Source: Paraescarpia echinospica (taxonomy: Eukaryota; Annelida; Polychaeta; Sabellida; Siboglinidae). Taken from it: 64,000 bases of DNA. The notes beneath the pieces were generated by a model that did not search any database, was not told the DNA's origin, and saw nothing but the letters and a program-made list of their open reading frames with translations. The first letter of the stretch is position 1. Each line of letters starts with the position of its first letter. The position numbers and the translations under genes are program-made. Shown here piece by piece: positions 25,477 through 36,234 of the stretch. The stretch is from NCBI GenBank assembly GCA_020002185.1, contig CM034537.1, forward strand, positions 68,782,286-68,846,285, written 5' to 3'.

Positions 25477-27714
25477 AAAAATGGGCCAAGTGGCCCTGAA
25501 GTCCTTTGGACTAATACGTCTATATGTGACCCCGGCTGACCAAATGAGTGATAAGTCGGAAAAATTGTAACATTGTTTTCTTACATCCTTGTAAAGGTTT
25601 GGTAGGGTGCTATACACGGTTTTAAAAAATATGACTGCTACAAAAATTGGCAAAGTTATGGAGCATTGAACATGGTAGGGATCAAAAAGTGAAAATGAAG
25701 AAAACGGCTGTTGAAGTTTTACATTATATATGCAAATGGATTGCATGGAAATATTACATGCACAATATTCAAATGTGACACACAGTATGTAATATGTATG
25801 TTATGTTGCAATGATACACTGGAAGTACAAATGTGCTGCTACAAAGACTTATCAAGTTATGCCAGATTATGTCTTCATGTGTAAAACTAAGAGGACAGAT
25901 TATCTGAGAGCAAAAGGTAGACTCACTGTTTGACAGTTTAAAACCTACAGGCAACTGTCCAGTTTAACAGGGGTCTAGTGGGTTAATGCTGTCTGTTGAC
26001 ACAAGCTACTGCCAGTGACCAATTACAGATTAGTCACAGTTTCCATCAAACAATAGCAGGCAGAGAATCTTAGCTCCACAGCTGGGTGTAATACACAACC
26101 AGAGCCACCACTGATTCATGATCAAGTAGATTAGCTCAATGCACCAACTAAGACAATACACAACACTGTGAGTGACAGTGTCCAGAGTGAGACCTAAGCA
26201 GTGTCATCATTGCTGAATAGATCAATTAAACCTGCCAAGTGGGTGACATTCTGTACAAGTGTTCATTAATCCTTAGTGATTGTTCAGATTACCAGACTGA
26301 CCACATACCTAAACAAAGCGAATGTAATAGGTAAAGAACAGGCAGTGTTCAAATAGGGGTATTGGTTAAATTGTATTTGTCTCGATGCCAAAGGCTTTAT
26401 TGTGCCTTCATTGATTATAAGAAAGCATTTGATTTAGTAGACCGGTCCTCCCTGTGGTCTAAGATAATTTCATGGGGTATTAATGGTATTGTGTTGAAAG
26501 TTGTATACAACATGTACAAAAATTCTAAATCATGTATAAATAAGGGCCAGGCTGTGTCAGCCTTTTCTCCTGTGTAGAGGTATGGTAAGGAGAAAACTTG
26601 TGTCCTTTGTTATTTGCTATTTACCTGAATAATTTTGAACACTGTTAGTCACAATTATAACGGACTTGACATGGCAGCTGGTGAAATTTACAACAACCTT
26701 AGTGATGATGATGTAGAAAATGTATGTTCTACTATATGCTGATGACACTAGAATGATTCAATCAAATACAGATTTCTTGCTTGTGTATAGCGGAACTATG
26801 TCAACTCTTCTAATGGTTGACATTTGGTTGTTTCAGGTGTCAACTATATTGTGAATGTGTAATTATTAGTCTATATTGATACAATTTACACAGTACCATG
26901 TCTACACAAGGCATGGCAAGCGTAAACAGAACAGTAGAATGCATTTTATATCAATAAAGTGTAGGATATTTCACTCTATAGTTGTCCAGAATATTAATTT
27001 TCTATGTTTGTCACCTACAGGTGACAGAATATTAATTTTCTATGTTTGTCACCTACAGGTTTCTACAAACAATACATCTTTAACCAATAGACACCACAGT
27101 CACACCATTTTATAATAATTAAATGAACATCAAAATAAACACAACTTGCAATTATAGAAAATCAATAGTTTTGAAGATACAGTTTAAAAGTGTTAGGCAA
27201 CTGTTCAGTCTGACAGGGGTCAATTGTGTCTACTCTGCCTGGGTGCTGTGACCAATTAAAGATTAGTCAAGGTCTCAATGGACTGGGCTGTAGAGATTAG
27301 TCACAGTTGTTGACTTTGTGGCACAATACACAACATCTAATGTTGGGGCTGGTCTCAAGGGCCCTTCTCAAAACCACATCACTAGATAATGTAAACCTTT
27401 TGCACTTTGGGGGCCCCTTAGAATGATTCAATCAAATACAGATTTCTTGTATATAGTGGCAGCACAAAATTAGAAAAAAAAAGTTGAACAGTTTTTGAAA
27501 AAATAGGCCAAATGTTACATTTTTACCAGTTTTGGGGTCCTTGGAGGCCCTAGGAGCCCTTAAAATGATTCAATCAAATACAGTGGCAGTGCCACAAGAT
27601 ATGTCTATGCAAAATTAGAGAAAAAGTTGCTGAACGGTTTCCGAGATACGGCAGCTAACGGCGGACGCAGAGTGATGGCAATAGTCCCTTGGACCTTCAG
27701 CCAAAGGACTAAAA
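25477..27714 (+). mobile_element. REP family, copy B (nested in hAT)
   Basis: This begins AAATGGGCCAAGTGGCCC and ends GCCAAAGGACTAAAA. It matches REP-A over its length with scattered differences and a ~60-bp local duplication at about 26998-27063 (repeated ATATTAATTTTCTATGTTTG). It carries the same decayed RT words. It sits between the hAT transposase fragment and the right hAT end, so it inserted after the hAT. Confidence 0.65.
26362..26750 (+). pseudogene. Non-LTR reverse-transcriptase remnant inside REP-B
   Basis: The frame at 26362-26577 reads CAFIDYKKAFDLVDRSSLW and ISWGINGIVLKVVYNMYKN, the LINE RT palm region with its first catalytic Asp. The second catalytic box VLLYADDT is at 26725-26748 in another frame. 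It is too short and broken to be active, but cleaner than in REP-A. Confidence 0.7.
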
Positions 27715-27849
27715 ATGTACTTGTACTTTTACTCGTACTCGTGAGAATGTACTCGTACTTGTACTCAGCTTTTAGCAATGTATTCGTACTCATCCATCTT
27801 CAAAGTACTCGTACTTATACTCATGAAAATGTAATCGGCCCCAGGTCTG

Positions 27850-28964
27850 ACTTGTAATATCATAGTTAAACATGGGGAAAAATGGCCCCTATACATGAGG
27901 CTATATATATCACCACTGAGGGGCTGTTTTACCCATTATGACATCATACTGAATGTATGGATGGAATTGGGCATATTCTTGACTTAGGTTCATACTGTCC
28001 ACCAGGAACTAGGAATCAATTGGATTACAAGATGCAGATAAAATCTGATCGATACTCTTCACAACGTTTATTATTAAAATCAATATTTCAAATTTTGACT
28101 GATGTCAGAAGTGTTGCATCTGACTGGCAAAATGCAATATTCAGCACCATACAGCCGAGATTTAAGGCAGCAGCCGTCTTTGACAGTGGACTGTCCTACC
28201 TACAGTAACACATTGTGTAATGATCAGGATTGATCACTCAACCTAACATTCAGAAATGACATTGATGAATTAATCCTATGCTGTCATCTAGCAGCTAACA
28301 AACCATGGCCAAACCATGGGTAATCTTTTATTTAAATGGCCCAATTTAGATGTCCTCCTACTGCGAGTACTGACCCTGAAGATTATCCTGACCCTAACCC
28401 TATCCTACCCCTCAACCCAGAGAGTATCTACATACAACGGCTACAAGTCCAACACTAGTAACAGTAATAATTGTTATACTAGAGAGTGTCTGCATGCATA
28501 CCGATCTCGATTCCCTTCCCTATCCCTAACGCACTGCGTAATCGGTGTCAATTGTTGGAGATATGTAACCATCAGGAGTGTACTGCCAACATATTGTACA
28601 TTTATGCCCTTTTCATGTGGATGTGTGGTCCTAATCACAAGCTCAAATGGACAGACCATAATGCATCTAAATCATTTTGGAATTATGTACAAAAGCACAT
28701 CACCGCGAAGATAGGATGCATGGTTTTTAACGCAGGCACCTTTTACGAGATTAGGATTTGTCTGTCTATATTTGTAAGTACTTCACCCAAGACAACTTTT
28801 CTAACAATTTATTGGCACAAATTTAATGGAATCTGTGTTAGAGATTTAGCACATAGATATCTTACTGAAGAATTTGGATCAGTTTTTGTGTGAAAACAAC
28901 ACAAATGACTGCACGCATGATTTGTGCCCCCGCTGTTATGTATTACATGCTGAGACAGGTCTTA
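27850..28964. other. Unassigned DNA
   Basis: Single-copy-looking sequence between the hAT right end and REP-C. Open frames at 27957-28208 and 28316-28893 show no recognisable domain and are not supported. A CCCTAACCCTA string near 28385 is isolated. Confidence 0.4.
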
Positions 28965-30281
28965 CAAAATGGGCCAAGAGGCCATGAAGTCCTTTGGACT
29001 AATATATCAATATGTGACCCTGGCTGACCAAATGAGTGATAAGTTGGAAAAATTGTAACATTGTTTTCTTACATTCTTGTAAAGGTTGGATAGGCTGCTT
29101 TACATGGTTTCAAAAATTATGACTGCTTCAAAAATTGGTGAAGTTATGGAGCATTGAACATGGTAAGGGTCAAAAAGTGAAAATAAAGAAAATGGCTGTT
29201 TTATATTATATATGCAAATGGATTGCATGGAAATATTACATGCATGACATTCAAATGTGGCACATAGTATGTATGTTATGTTGCAATGACACACTGGAAG
29301 TACAAATGTGCTGCTACAAAGACTTAGCAAGTTATACCAGATGATGTCTTTATGTGTAAAACTAAGAGGACATATTATTTGAGAGCAAAAGGTAGACTAA
29401 AGAAAATTAAAAATGACGAAGTTAATGCAGAATTAAGAGAATTGGCTAGTGGGTATAAATGCTTTAAAAAACAAACATCAAAATGCTAGATGTCTACACA
29501 AGGCATGGCAAGTATAAACAGAACAGTAGAATGCATTTGATATCAATAAAGTGTAGGATATTTCACTCTATAGTTGTCCAGAATATAAATGTTCTATGTT
29601 TGTCACGTCCAGGTGACAATACATCTTTAACCAATAGACACCACAGTCACACCATTTTATAATAATTAAATGGACATCAAAATAAACACAACTTGCAATT
29701 ATAGAAAATCAATAGTTTTGAAGATACAGTTTAAAAGCTGCAGGCAACTGAGTTTAACTGAGGTCAAATGTGTCCCCTCTGCCTGTGACCAATTAAAGAT
29801 TAGTCAAGGTCTCAATGGAACAATGCAGAGTGGAGTGAGGCCAGGCACAGTTTCTGGCACAATACACAAAATCTACTGTTGGGGGTGGTCTCAAGGGCCC
29901 CTCTCAAAACCACATCACTAGATAATGTAAAACTTTTGGACTTTGGGGGCTCCTGGGGTGCCCTTAAATGATTCAATCAAATACAGATTTCTTGTGTATA
30001 GTGGCAGCACCCTAAGATACTTCTATGCAAAATTAGAAAAAAAGTTGCTGAACAGTTTTTGAAAAAATAGGCAAAATGTGACAAATTACCAGCTTTTTGG
30101 GCCCTTGGGGTCCTTAGAATGATTCAATCAAATATAGATTTCTCGTGTGTAGTGGCAGTACCCTAAGATATGTCTATGAAAGTTAGAAAAAAAGTTGCTG
30201 AACAGTTTCTGAGATACGGCAGCTAACGGCGGACATCGGACGCAGAGTGATGGCAATAGTCCCTCGGACCTTCGGCCCAAA
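28965..30281 (+). mobile_element. REP family, copy C (internally deleted)
   Basis: It shares its start (AAAATGGGCCAAGAGGCC) and end (GGACCTTCGGCCC) with copies A and B but is only 1.3 kb. The middle, including the RT remnants, is missing near 29480. Both ends being kept while the middle is lost is more typical of non-autonomous DNA elements than of LINEs. Confidence 0.65.
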
Positions 30282-30719
30282 AATAATTTTTCTGCTGCAT
30301 TAAACACAACAGCAATGAAAACGAGGCGGCTAATCAGTCAAAAACAGTTGTATGTACAATGCTGTCATATTGGTTACTTTGATTCATCCATAATTTGAAC
30401 GTAAAATGAATAGGGATTGCGCTTACCGATCACCCCTGCCGGTTACGTATTTACCTATCCGATCGACACATAACCGATCGCATAAACACAAAAAGGGAAT
30501 CGAGATCGGTATCCTTGCAGACACTCTACTAACAACTAAACAAGGGCTGGCGGATGCTGAGAATAATTTAGTATTATATTAGGCCAGTAAAAGAATGTCC
30601 AAACCATACATAGTCCACCAGACTATCTTCTTAGCTAGTTAACGTATGCAAGCATCGCATAAGCGAGACTAATCAGAACTAATTAATAGTAAATTTACCG
30701 AAACATGGGATGGGCGATA
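30282..30719. other. Unassigned DNA
   Basis: No coding sequence or repeat recognised between REP-C and the LINE fragments. Confidence 0.4.
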
Positions 30720-31300
30720 TAAGAGTGTTTTAATGAACTCCAAACTTGTCTGATCGTATACAACAGGTCAGCATAAACGGAATAAACTCTGAGTGGACAA
30801 GTGTAACCAGTGGCATCCCCCAGAGGAGTGTCCTAGGACCAACCCTATTCATTCTGTATATAAACGATCTACCAAGCAATACAGCTTCAGACTTATATAT
30901 GTTTGCAGATGACACTAAAATTTTCAGAACAGTTAATAACGCAGATGACCATAACACACTACAAGAAGATTTAGATAAACTGACATCATGGTCTAACTAA
31001 TGGTTACTAAAATTCCATCCAGACAAATGTAAACTAATGCACATAGGAAAAAAAGATGAACATATGTATACTTACAATTTAAAAATCAATAATATGGTCT
31101 ATGAGTTAGATCTTATAGAAGAAAAAGATATTCAAATAACGTTCAATATGTAAATACAAGAAAGAAGAGTTTTTCAATCAGAGTTACAAAAATGTGGAAC
31201 AATTTACCAGAACAGGTAGTAAATGCACCTAGTATCAATTCATTTAAAAACTGCCTAGATAACCACTGGAGAACAGAAGAATTTCTTATTTGCCTTTTAA
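30720..31300 (+). pseudogene. LINE reverse-transcriptase fragment (plus strand, internally deleted)
   Basis: The frame 30746-31000 reads DRIQQVSINGINSEWTSV, SGIPQRSVLGPTLFILYIND and LYMFADDTKIF, the non-LTR RT palm with its catalytic ADD. After a stop at 31000 it continues WLLKFHPDKCKLMHIGKK, then jumps at about 31145 to TRKKSFSIRVTKMWNNLPEQ and NSFKNCLD, the RT C-terminal tail. The thumb region is deleted. The family motif [11 protein letters not shown] has an R in place of the second G here. Confidence 0.75.
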
Positions 31301-31925
31301 CATGTGTACTTCTATCATATCTCCACGTGTTCTTCTGTATGCTAATGTAGGGAGTTTCAACCTCTTAAGTCTTCCTTGGTAAGGAATATCCTTCATTCCT
31401 GGGAGTTGCTTAGTTGCACGTCTCTGCACATTTTCTATCGCATCCTTGTATTTTTGTATAAGGGGACCATATGCTTACTTCGTAATCTAAATGTCTCCTT
31501 ACTAGAGCTTTATATAGTGGTATAAAACTATTTTCATTTAAGGTTGTAAACGTCCTTCTAATAATTGCCATTATACTGTTTGCTTTATTAATCTTTTGGT
31601 TAATATGCTTGTCAAATTCCAACTTTGAGTCAATAGTAACCCCAATATATTTTTCTTCTTCTATAAGATCCCTGGGGGATGCCACTGGTTACACTTGTCC
31701 ACTCAGAGCTTATTCCGTTTATGCTGACCTGTTGTATACGATCAGACAAGAATGCTTCAATCCATCTTAATGTTGAGCCTGTTATACCATTATGATTCTA
31801 GTTTGCCTATCAATCTTCTGTGGGGGACGGTATCAAAAGCCTTCATGAAATCTAAATACACTGTGTCTATAGAAGTCTCCTCTATATAATGCATGATTGG
31901 GTCAGAAAGAACCTAGCTAAGATTA
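31290..31925 (-). pseudogene. LINE reverse-transcriptase fragment (minus strand, converging on the plus copy)
   Basis: On the minus strand, about 31905-31780 reads a palm segment YLDFMKAFDTVPHRRLI in broken frames. At 31745-31665 it reads RIQQVSINGISSEWTSV and SGIPQG, then passes directly to EEEKYIGVTIDSKLEFD and the thumb (31410-31670). The central catalytic ADD region is deleted. Its DNA is closely complementary to 30751-30830 and 31108-31135, so it is an inverted copy of the same LINE family. Confidence 0.7.
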
Positions 31926-32199
31926 AACTTCTAAAGTCTAGAGCCAGTAGAGGCTAAGTAAACGTAAGTAAGTAAACCAAGGCACAGTTGAACAATTTCA
32001 CGCTCTAAAATGTAACTGCGTCATTTCATGACTCGTAAATAGCATTCGCCGTCTCCAGACGCAAAACTCTTGAAATTGAAAATTGTGCATACTTACCTTG
32101 GTAAACCCTTCCTTACCTTACACAAATTGGCCACTCACATCAACTGGACATACCGGAAATCACTCTTAGATTAGATCTCGCCGCTAGAGGCATCACTGG
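31926..32199. other. Unassigned DNA
   Basis: No recognisable coding or repeat content. Confidence 0.4.
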
Positions 32200-32860
32200 G
32201 GCCCACACTAAAAGGCGGACCGCGAAAGGGCGGACCGGGCTGACCGGGCGGACCACATTTACTAGGATGCGCGTGATCTTTACGTTCCATGTTTACGTGC
32301 GTTGTTCCTTCGGGTGCGCTCTTGTGCGTTCGTTTATAAACATTGAGATGTCTTTCATTAATCCTATGCGTAGAAATATGAGAAGGCATTAATAATTTTA
32401 CAAAATGAACACAACAGTACAATTAATAATATAACAATTCTTGGATTTTTTTGTATTTATTTTCACGATTGCTGTGATGATATGTACAATTAAAGGTGCT
32501 CAATCATTTCGATTTTTGTGCTCCTCACGTATCAGACTAATTTCACGAAACGTAAACGTATCAAGTATTCATTATTTATGTACTGGTTCATTTGTACGTA
32601 GGCTTTACTTCGTTTTAGTGAAATTAACAGACAAACAATAAAATGATTTTCGGTTAGTCCTAACCGAATGTCAAGACACATATCTGAACGTGGATGTGGT
32701 CTGAGATAAACCTCTCGTGTAATAGTCACGTGAACGGGAATATGCGGCGACATCGGCCTTTGACCCCACCTTTCGGTGCCTGTATTCAGTCAACATTGTG
32801 TATTTACGAGTCGCCATCCATTTTTCGTACAAGTGATAGCTCGATAATTTTATCTGCGAT

Positions 32861-32972
32861 GAAGGGACGCCCACGGACTGTCACCGACTCGGCTAAAAAG
32901 AGGGTGAGAGCGGAAAGACAAAGAGCGTATCCGCGTACAAAGGTGTATATTGGAAAGGTTGTGGATTTGTGA
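32861..32972 (+). pseudogene. Basic N-terminal segment of a transposon-type protein
   Basis: ATG at 32861 opens GRPRTVTDSAKKRVRAERQ, followed by a VYIG segment and a stop at 32970. Short proteins or domains of the pattern GRPR-x-T/S, a basic helix, then (R/K)-x-YIG and a Trp are familiar from animal transposon-derived genes, from memory and unverified. Here the frame stops where that Trp is expected. It lies 0.66 kb inside the left inverted repeat in the inward direction, so it may belong to the outer DNA element. Confidence 0.35.
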
Positions 32973-33008
32973 AACCGAACCAAAAGAAACGACTGGCGTG
33001 AAAAGTGA

Positions 33009-33838
33009 TTCGACAACATTTCTTTCCCAAAATGCCACCGAAACGACAAAATTCTTCCGCCGATGCGACCTACTATATAATAAATTAGTTAAGTTATTAA
33101 ATAAATTCTGATAGGGATATGGCGCCTTGCAAGCGGCAAGTCAAGGCAAAGCGACAGTTGATGTGCGATCACTGCCACAGCTGGGTAGATTTTGTATTGT
33201 TCGGCTGTGGGAAGTCATGGGCAGAAACCATGGAGGAAGGATTCACCTTTCACCTTTCAGTGCATTGGCATCCCTACACTGCAAGCAAACGACCAACCAA
33301 TCACAAATTATCACGACAAAGCAAATACACTTAACAACCAATTTAGTTCCGTGTTTACTCAAGAAATGTACCCCATCCCCCAACTAGCTCCATCCATCTA
33401 TCCAGATATGCCCTCCCTCGAAATCGGGATAGACGGAGTAATTAAGCAACTGAAAAACCTAAACCAAAATAAAGCTACAAGCCCCGACGAACTCCCAGCC
33501 AGAGTCCTTAAAGAGACTGCAGTGGAAATTGCCCCCATCATCACACACATTTTCCAGCAGTCATACAACACTTGCAAACTCCCAGATGACTGGCTCCAAG
33601 CACTAGTAATACCAATACACAAAAAAGCCACAAATCAGACCCTGCTAATTATAGACCAATTTCGTTAACATGCATCCTCTGCAAAGTTATGGAGCACATC
33701 ATTCTAAGCAACATGTGGAAACACTTACACAAACACAACATCATCCTCCACTTCCAACATGGATTCCAATCAAGTCTGTCTTGTGAATCCCAACTCATCG
33801 AGACAGTCCACGACTGGATAACTGCTACGGACAATAAG
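33009..33838 (+). pseudogene. LINE 5'-region and RT N-terminal fragment
   Basis: Starting at ATTCGACAACATTTC, this segment matches the minus-strand copy ending at 58102, including its upstream DNA. A short frame at 33119 has Cys/His pairs (CDHCHSW and GCGKSW). The frame 33192-33668 gives the pre-palm RT region (LKNLNQNKATSPDELPARVL, DDWLQALVIPIHKK). Frame is lost after KK at a run of six A residues, and both copies share that lesion. The copy breaks at about 33838 and continues directly as Ty3/gypsy sequence. Confidence 0.75.
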
Positions 33839-34334
33839 ACACAAATTCTCGTGAGAGAAACCTAGTCCTCAACGCGTAAAAGGTACGCTACAAGCTAAAC
33901 GAAATCAGCTACATGGGATGTCTGCTGACAGTCGAGGGCATGAAACCTGACCCGACGAAAATCGCGGCCAGCCGATATGTTACGCAAGCAGAGCCATGAT
34001 GGATACCGATCAAAACTACGCACAGATCGAGAAGGAACTGTTGGCGATAGTGTTCGCGTGTGAGCAGTTCAACGACTACATATATGGTCGAGATGTAGTA
34101 CACGTGGAGTCTAACCACAAGCCACTAGAAACTATCTTCAAGAGAGAAATACACATGGCACCGAAGCGACTGCAGCGCATGAGATTACGACTGCAGAAGT
34201 ATCCACACGAAGTGAGGTACAAGAAAGGATCGGAAATGTACGTTGCATATACATTGAGCCGAGCGTACAACACGGAGGCTAAACGAGACACTCGGCAAGA
34301 TATGAATGCCGATGTCAATAAAGTTGACGACTAG
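33839..34334 (+). pseudogene. Ty3/gypsy pol: RT remnant and RNase H
   Basis: Immediately after the LINE break, 33850-33960 reads KVRYKLNEISYMGCLL and EGMKPDPTKIAA, the end of a gypsy RT palm. After a deletion, the frame 33996-34334 begins at the RNase H region (NYAQIEKELLAIVFACEQF, HKPLETIFKREI, RLQKYPHEVRYKKG). Near its end the family's conserved (A/V)AD-x-LSR reads VAYTLSRA, so the fourth acidic catalytic residue appears lost. The frame closes at 34334 and the pol reading continues in another frame at 34340. Confidence 0.75.
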
Positions 34335-34339
34335 ACGAG

Positions 34340-35755
34340 ATGATGTACAACGACAACATCATGCTGCCTGAAGATAAATTGATCGAGCTGCAGCACGCCA
34401 CGAAGGAAGACGCAGTGTTGCGAGAACTCGAGAAGGCCATCAAGTCAGGGTGGCCAGCAGAGAATACCGGTAAGGAAGCACTAAAACCGTTCGTGCAGTT
34501 CAAAGATGAACTGTTAGTTGAAGATGGATTAATCTTCAAGGGAGACAGATTAGTAATATCCCATGTGATGCGACCGGGAATGGTGAAATTGATACACCAG
34601 GGCCATATTGGAATAGAGGGATGCCTGCGCAGGGCGCGCGAAGTCATCTATTGGCCCGGTATGAACGCCGATGTGAAGGACCACATCAGCAAGTGCGACG
34701 TTTGCAACGCACACCGACCGGAACAGTGCCGTGAGAAGCTGCAAACACACGAGTTCCCCCATCTGCCATGGGCTAAGGTCGCAACAGATATGTTTGAGCT
34801 CGACGGGCACCAGTATGTCATACTGGTAGACTACTACAGTAACTTCTTCGAGATCAACGAGCTGAAGAAGACAACGACACAGGCTGTTGTCAATGCTCTA
34901 CTGCCACACTTCGCACGTCACGGAGTTCCTTCAATTCTGGTCAGTGACAATGCTTCACAGTATGGGTCACAGGAATTTGCGAAATTTGCTCGTGAGTGGG
35001 GCTTTGTGCACATAACATCAAGCCCGCACTACCCGCAAAGCAACGGGAAAGCGGAGAACGCTGTGAAAATAGCTAAAGCTTTGCTCAAGAAGGCCAAACT
35101 GGATGGAAGCGACCCACTGGAAGCTATTCTGGAATGGCGCAACACACCAACAGAAAGCTTGCAAAGCTCGCCCGTGCAACGTTTGATGTCACGCCGGACT
35201 AAGACACTGTTGCCGACGCGAAACAGTCTACTTGCACCAAAAATCCAAGGAAGAAATGTCAGCGATGCTATCGAACAACGAAAACGAAAGTACCAACGAC
35301 ATTACGACACCCACTCAAACCCGCTGAAAGAGCTAAATGTTGGACAGGCAGTCCGGATGAAACTGCCTGGACGCAACACTTGGAGTTTGGGTGTATGTAA
35401 ACGAGCACTAGGACAGCGATCCCACACCGCGGATGTCGAAGGACACACCTATCGGCACAACAGACGACAGTTGGGGGCAACCAACGAATCGGCGCCCTCA
35501 GTGACTGTTGCTCATGACGTAACGCCAAACGTGGGAGATTCCGTGCCCCGTGCAACGATCTCCAAGCCGACCGGTCAGCGACAACCGGCTGTTGTTGTTG
35601 ACATTCCGTTATCGCCGTGTCCTCGCCCGAACACGCCGCGGGGGACACCGGGCATTATGCCGAGGCGAGACGAGCCAAGTGCAAGACACATGACACTTCG
35701 AGATCGTGTTGACATTTATCCACCAAAAAGGGATGTCACGAGATACCCCAGCTGA
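34340..35755 (+). CDS. Ty3/gypsy integrase (RT-RH-IN order), partial pol
   Basis: This 471-residue frame is the integrase part of a canonical-order gypsy polyprotein. An H2C2 zinc-binding region occupies about 86-122 (HQGHIGIEGC, CDVC). The catalytic core has Asp150 (VATDMF), Asp203 (VSDNASQYG) and Glu239 (NGKAENAV), giving D-35-E. The C-terminal third is Arg/Pro-rich and ends at 35755, a few bases before a purine-rich tract (AGCAGGGAGGG) that may prime plus-strand synthesis. The core is intact but the 5' gag, protease and most of RT are gone, so the element is defective. In the family the integrase inserts cDNA into the host genome. Confidence 0.8.
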   Translation: MMYNDNIMLPEDKLIELQHATKEDAVLRELEKAIKSGWPAENTGKEALKPFVQFKDELLVEDGLIFKGDRLVISHVMRPGMVKLIHQGHIGIEGCLRRAREVIYWPGMNADVKDHISKCDVCNAHRPEQCREKLQTHEFPHLPWAKVATDMFELDGHQYVILVDYYSNFFEINELKKTTTQAVVNALLPHFARHGVPSILVSDNASQYGSQEFAKFAREWGFVHITSSPHYPQSNGKAENAVKIAKALLKKAKLDGSDPLEAILEWRNTPTESLQSSPVQRLMSRRTKTLLPTRNSLLAPKIQGRNVSDAIEQRKRKYQRHYDTHSNPLKELNVGQAVRMKLPGRNTWSLGVCKRALGQRSHTADVEGHTYRHNRRQLGATNESAPSVTVAHDVTPNVGDSVPRATISKPTGQRQPAVVVDIPLSPCPRPNTPRGTPGIMPRRDEPSARHMTLRDRVDIYPPKRDVTRYPS

Positions 35756-35775
35756 TGCCCAGCAGGGAGGGTATA

Positions 35776-35987
35776 TTTGGACTGATTGCCTAGCAGCAAC
35801 CTCTGGACTCTAATTAGCATATAGAGTAGTGAGCGCTGTCGCCGCTGTTAGTGTAGTGAATCAGTCTAGCCTAGGATTTAGACCAGTGCAGCTGTGTATC
35901 CAGATAATAACGTATTAAACATATTCTTCTCGACGTGTTGTTTGTATGTTATATAATACATAGATACGAGCAATACCGTTACAGGGC
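35776..35987 (+). repeat. Candidate solo 3' LTR
   Basis: The sequence starts TATATTTGGACTG just after the purine tract AGCAGGGAGGG and ends near ACCGTTACA, about 210 bp, as expected for a gypsy 3' LTR. The 5' LTR is absent, so the boundaries cannot be confirmed internally. Confidence 0.4.
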
Positions 35988-36066
35988 TATGCATTTTAGG
36001 GTGGACAAGACGAAATGTTTCAGTACACCGTTACACCCGTTCGCGGTGCGCCTTTTAGTGTGGGCC

Positions 36067-36234
36067 GTCACTAGGCTATTTGAATACAACGGGGAACGCG
36101 AGAGTTAGCAATATAAACAGGAGGTCAAAACCGCAAAAATTGATAGAAGTGACGTTTAATCAAGTATGTGATTATATATTCAGAAATAGAATACAACATA
36201 TGATTTAACAAGATTTAACAAGATTGCCACCCAG
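36067..36234. other. Unassigned DNA
   Basis: Short spacer between the inverted-repeat-bounded mosaic and the CR1 3' end. Nothing recognised. Confidence 0.4.

Larger units (their letters stand above)
24315..27849 (+). mobile_element. Decayed hAT transposon with nested REP-B
   Basis: The left end CAGACCTGGGGCCGA (24315) is the reverse complement of the right end (27835-27849). Both ends are followed inward by subterminal repeats of GTACTCGTACTC type (24331-24425 and 27716-27815), as in many hAT elements. Flanks give an imperfect 8-bp duplication: ACTTGTAA on the right (27850-27857) and the same with a 3-base insertion on the left (24304-24314). A hAT dimerisation domain lies inside at 25050-25433. 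REP-B occupies 25477-27714, so the hAT proper is about 1.3 kb and lacks most of its transposase. Confidence 0.65.
32200..36066 (+). mobile_element. Candidate DNA transposon bounded by a 31-bp inverted repeat, filled with nested retroelements
   Basis: Positions 32200-32230 (starting GGCCCACACTAAAAGGCG) are the reverse complement of 36036-36066 at 29 of 31 positions. The flanking octamers ATCACTGG and GTCACTAG agree at 6 of 8 positions, a plausible old target duplication. Inside lie a short basic open frame (32861-32970), a LINE fragment (33009-33838) and a Ty3/gypsy pol with a candidate LTR (33839-35987). No transposase is identified, so the superfamily is unknown and the boundary call rests on the inverted repeat. 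Confidence 0.5.

Noticed and set aside
28380..28400. Telomere-like CCCTAACCCTA
   Set aside because: Only one to two units, embedded in ordinary sequence.
28316..28893. Overlapping 132- and 135-codon frames
   Set aside because: Two frames overlap on one strand, neither has recognisable motifs or splice context.
32171..32422. 83-codon minus frame with Gly-Pro repeats
   Set aside because: The repeats come from GGCGGACCG-type DNA at the inverted-repeat arm, not from a collagen-like gene.
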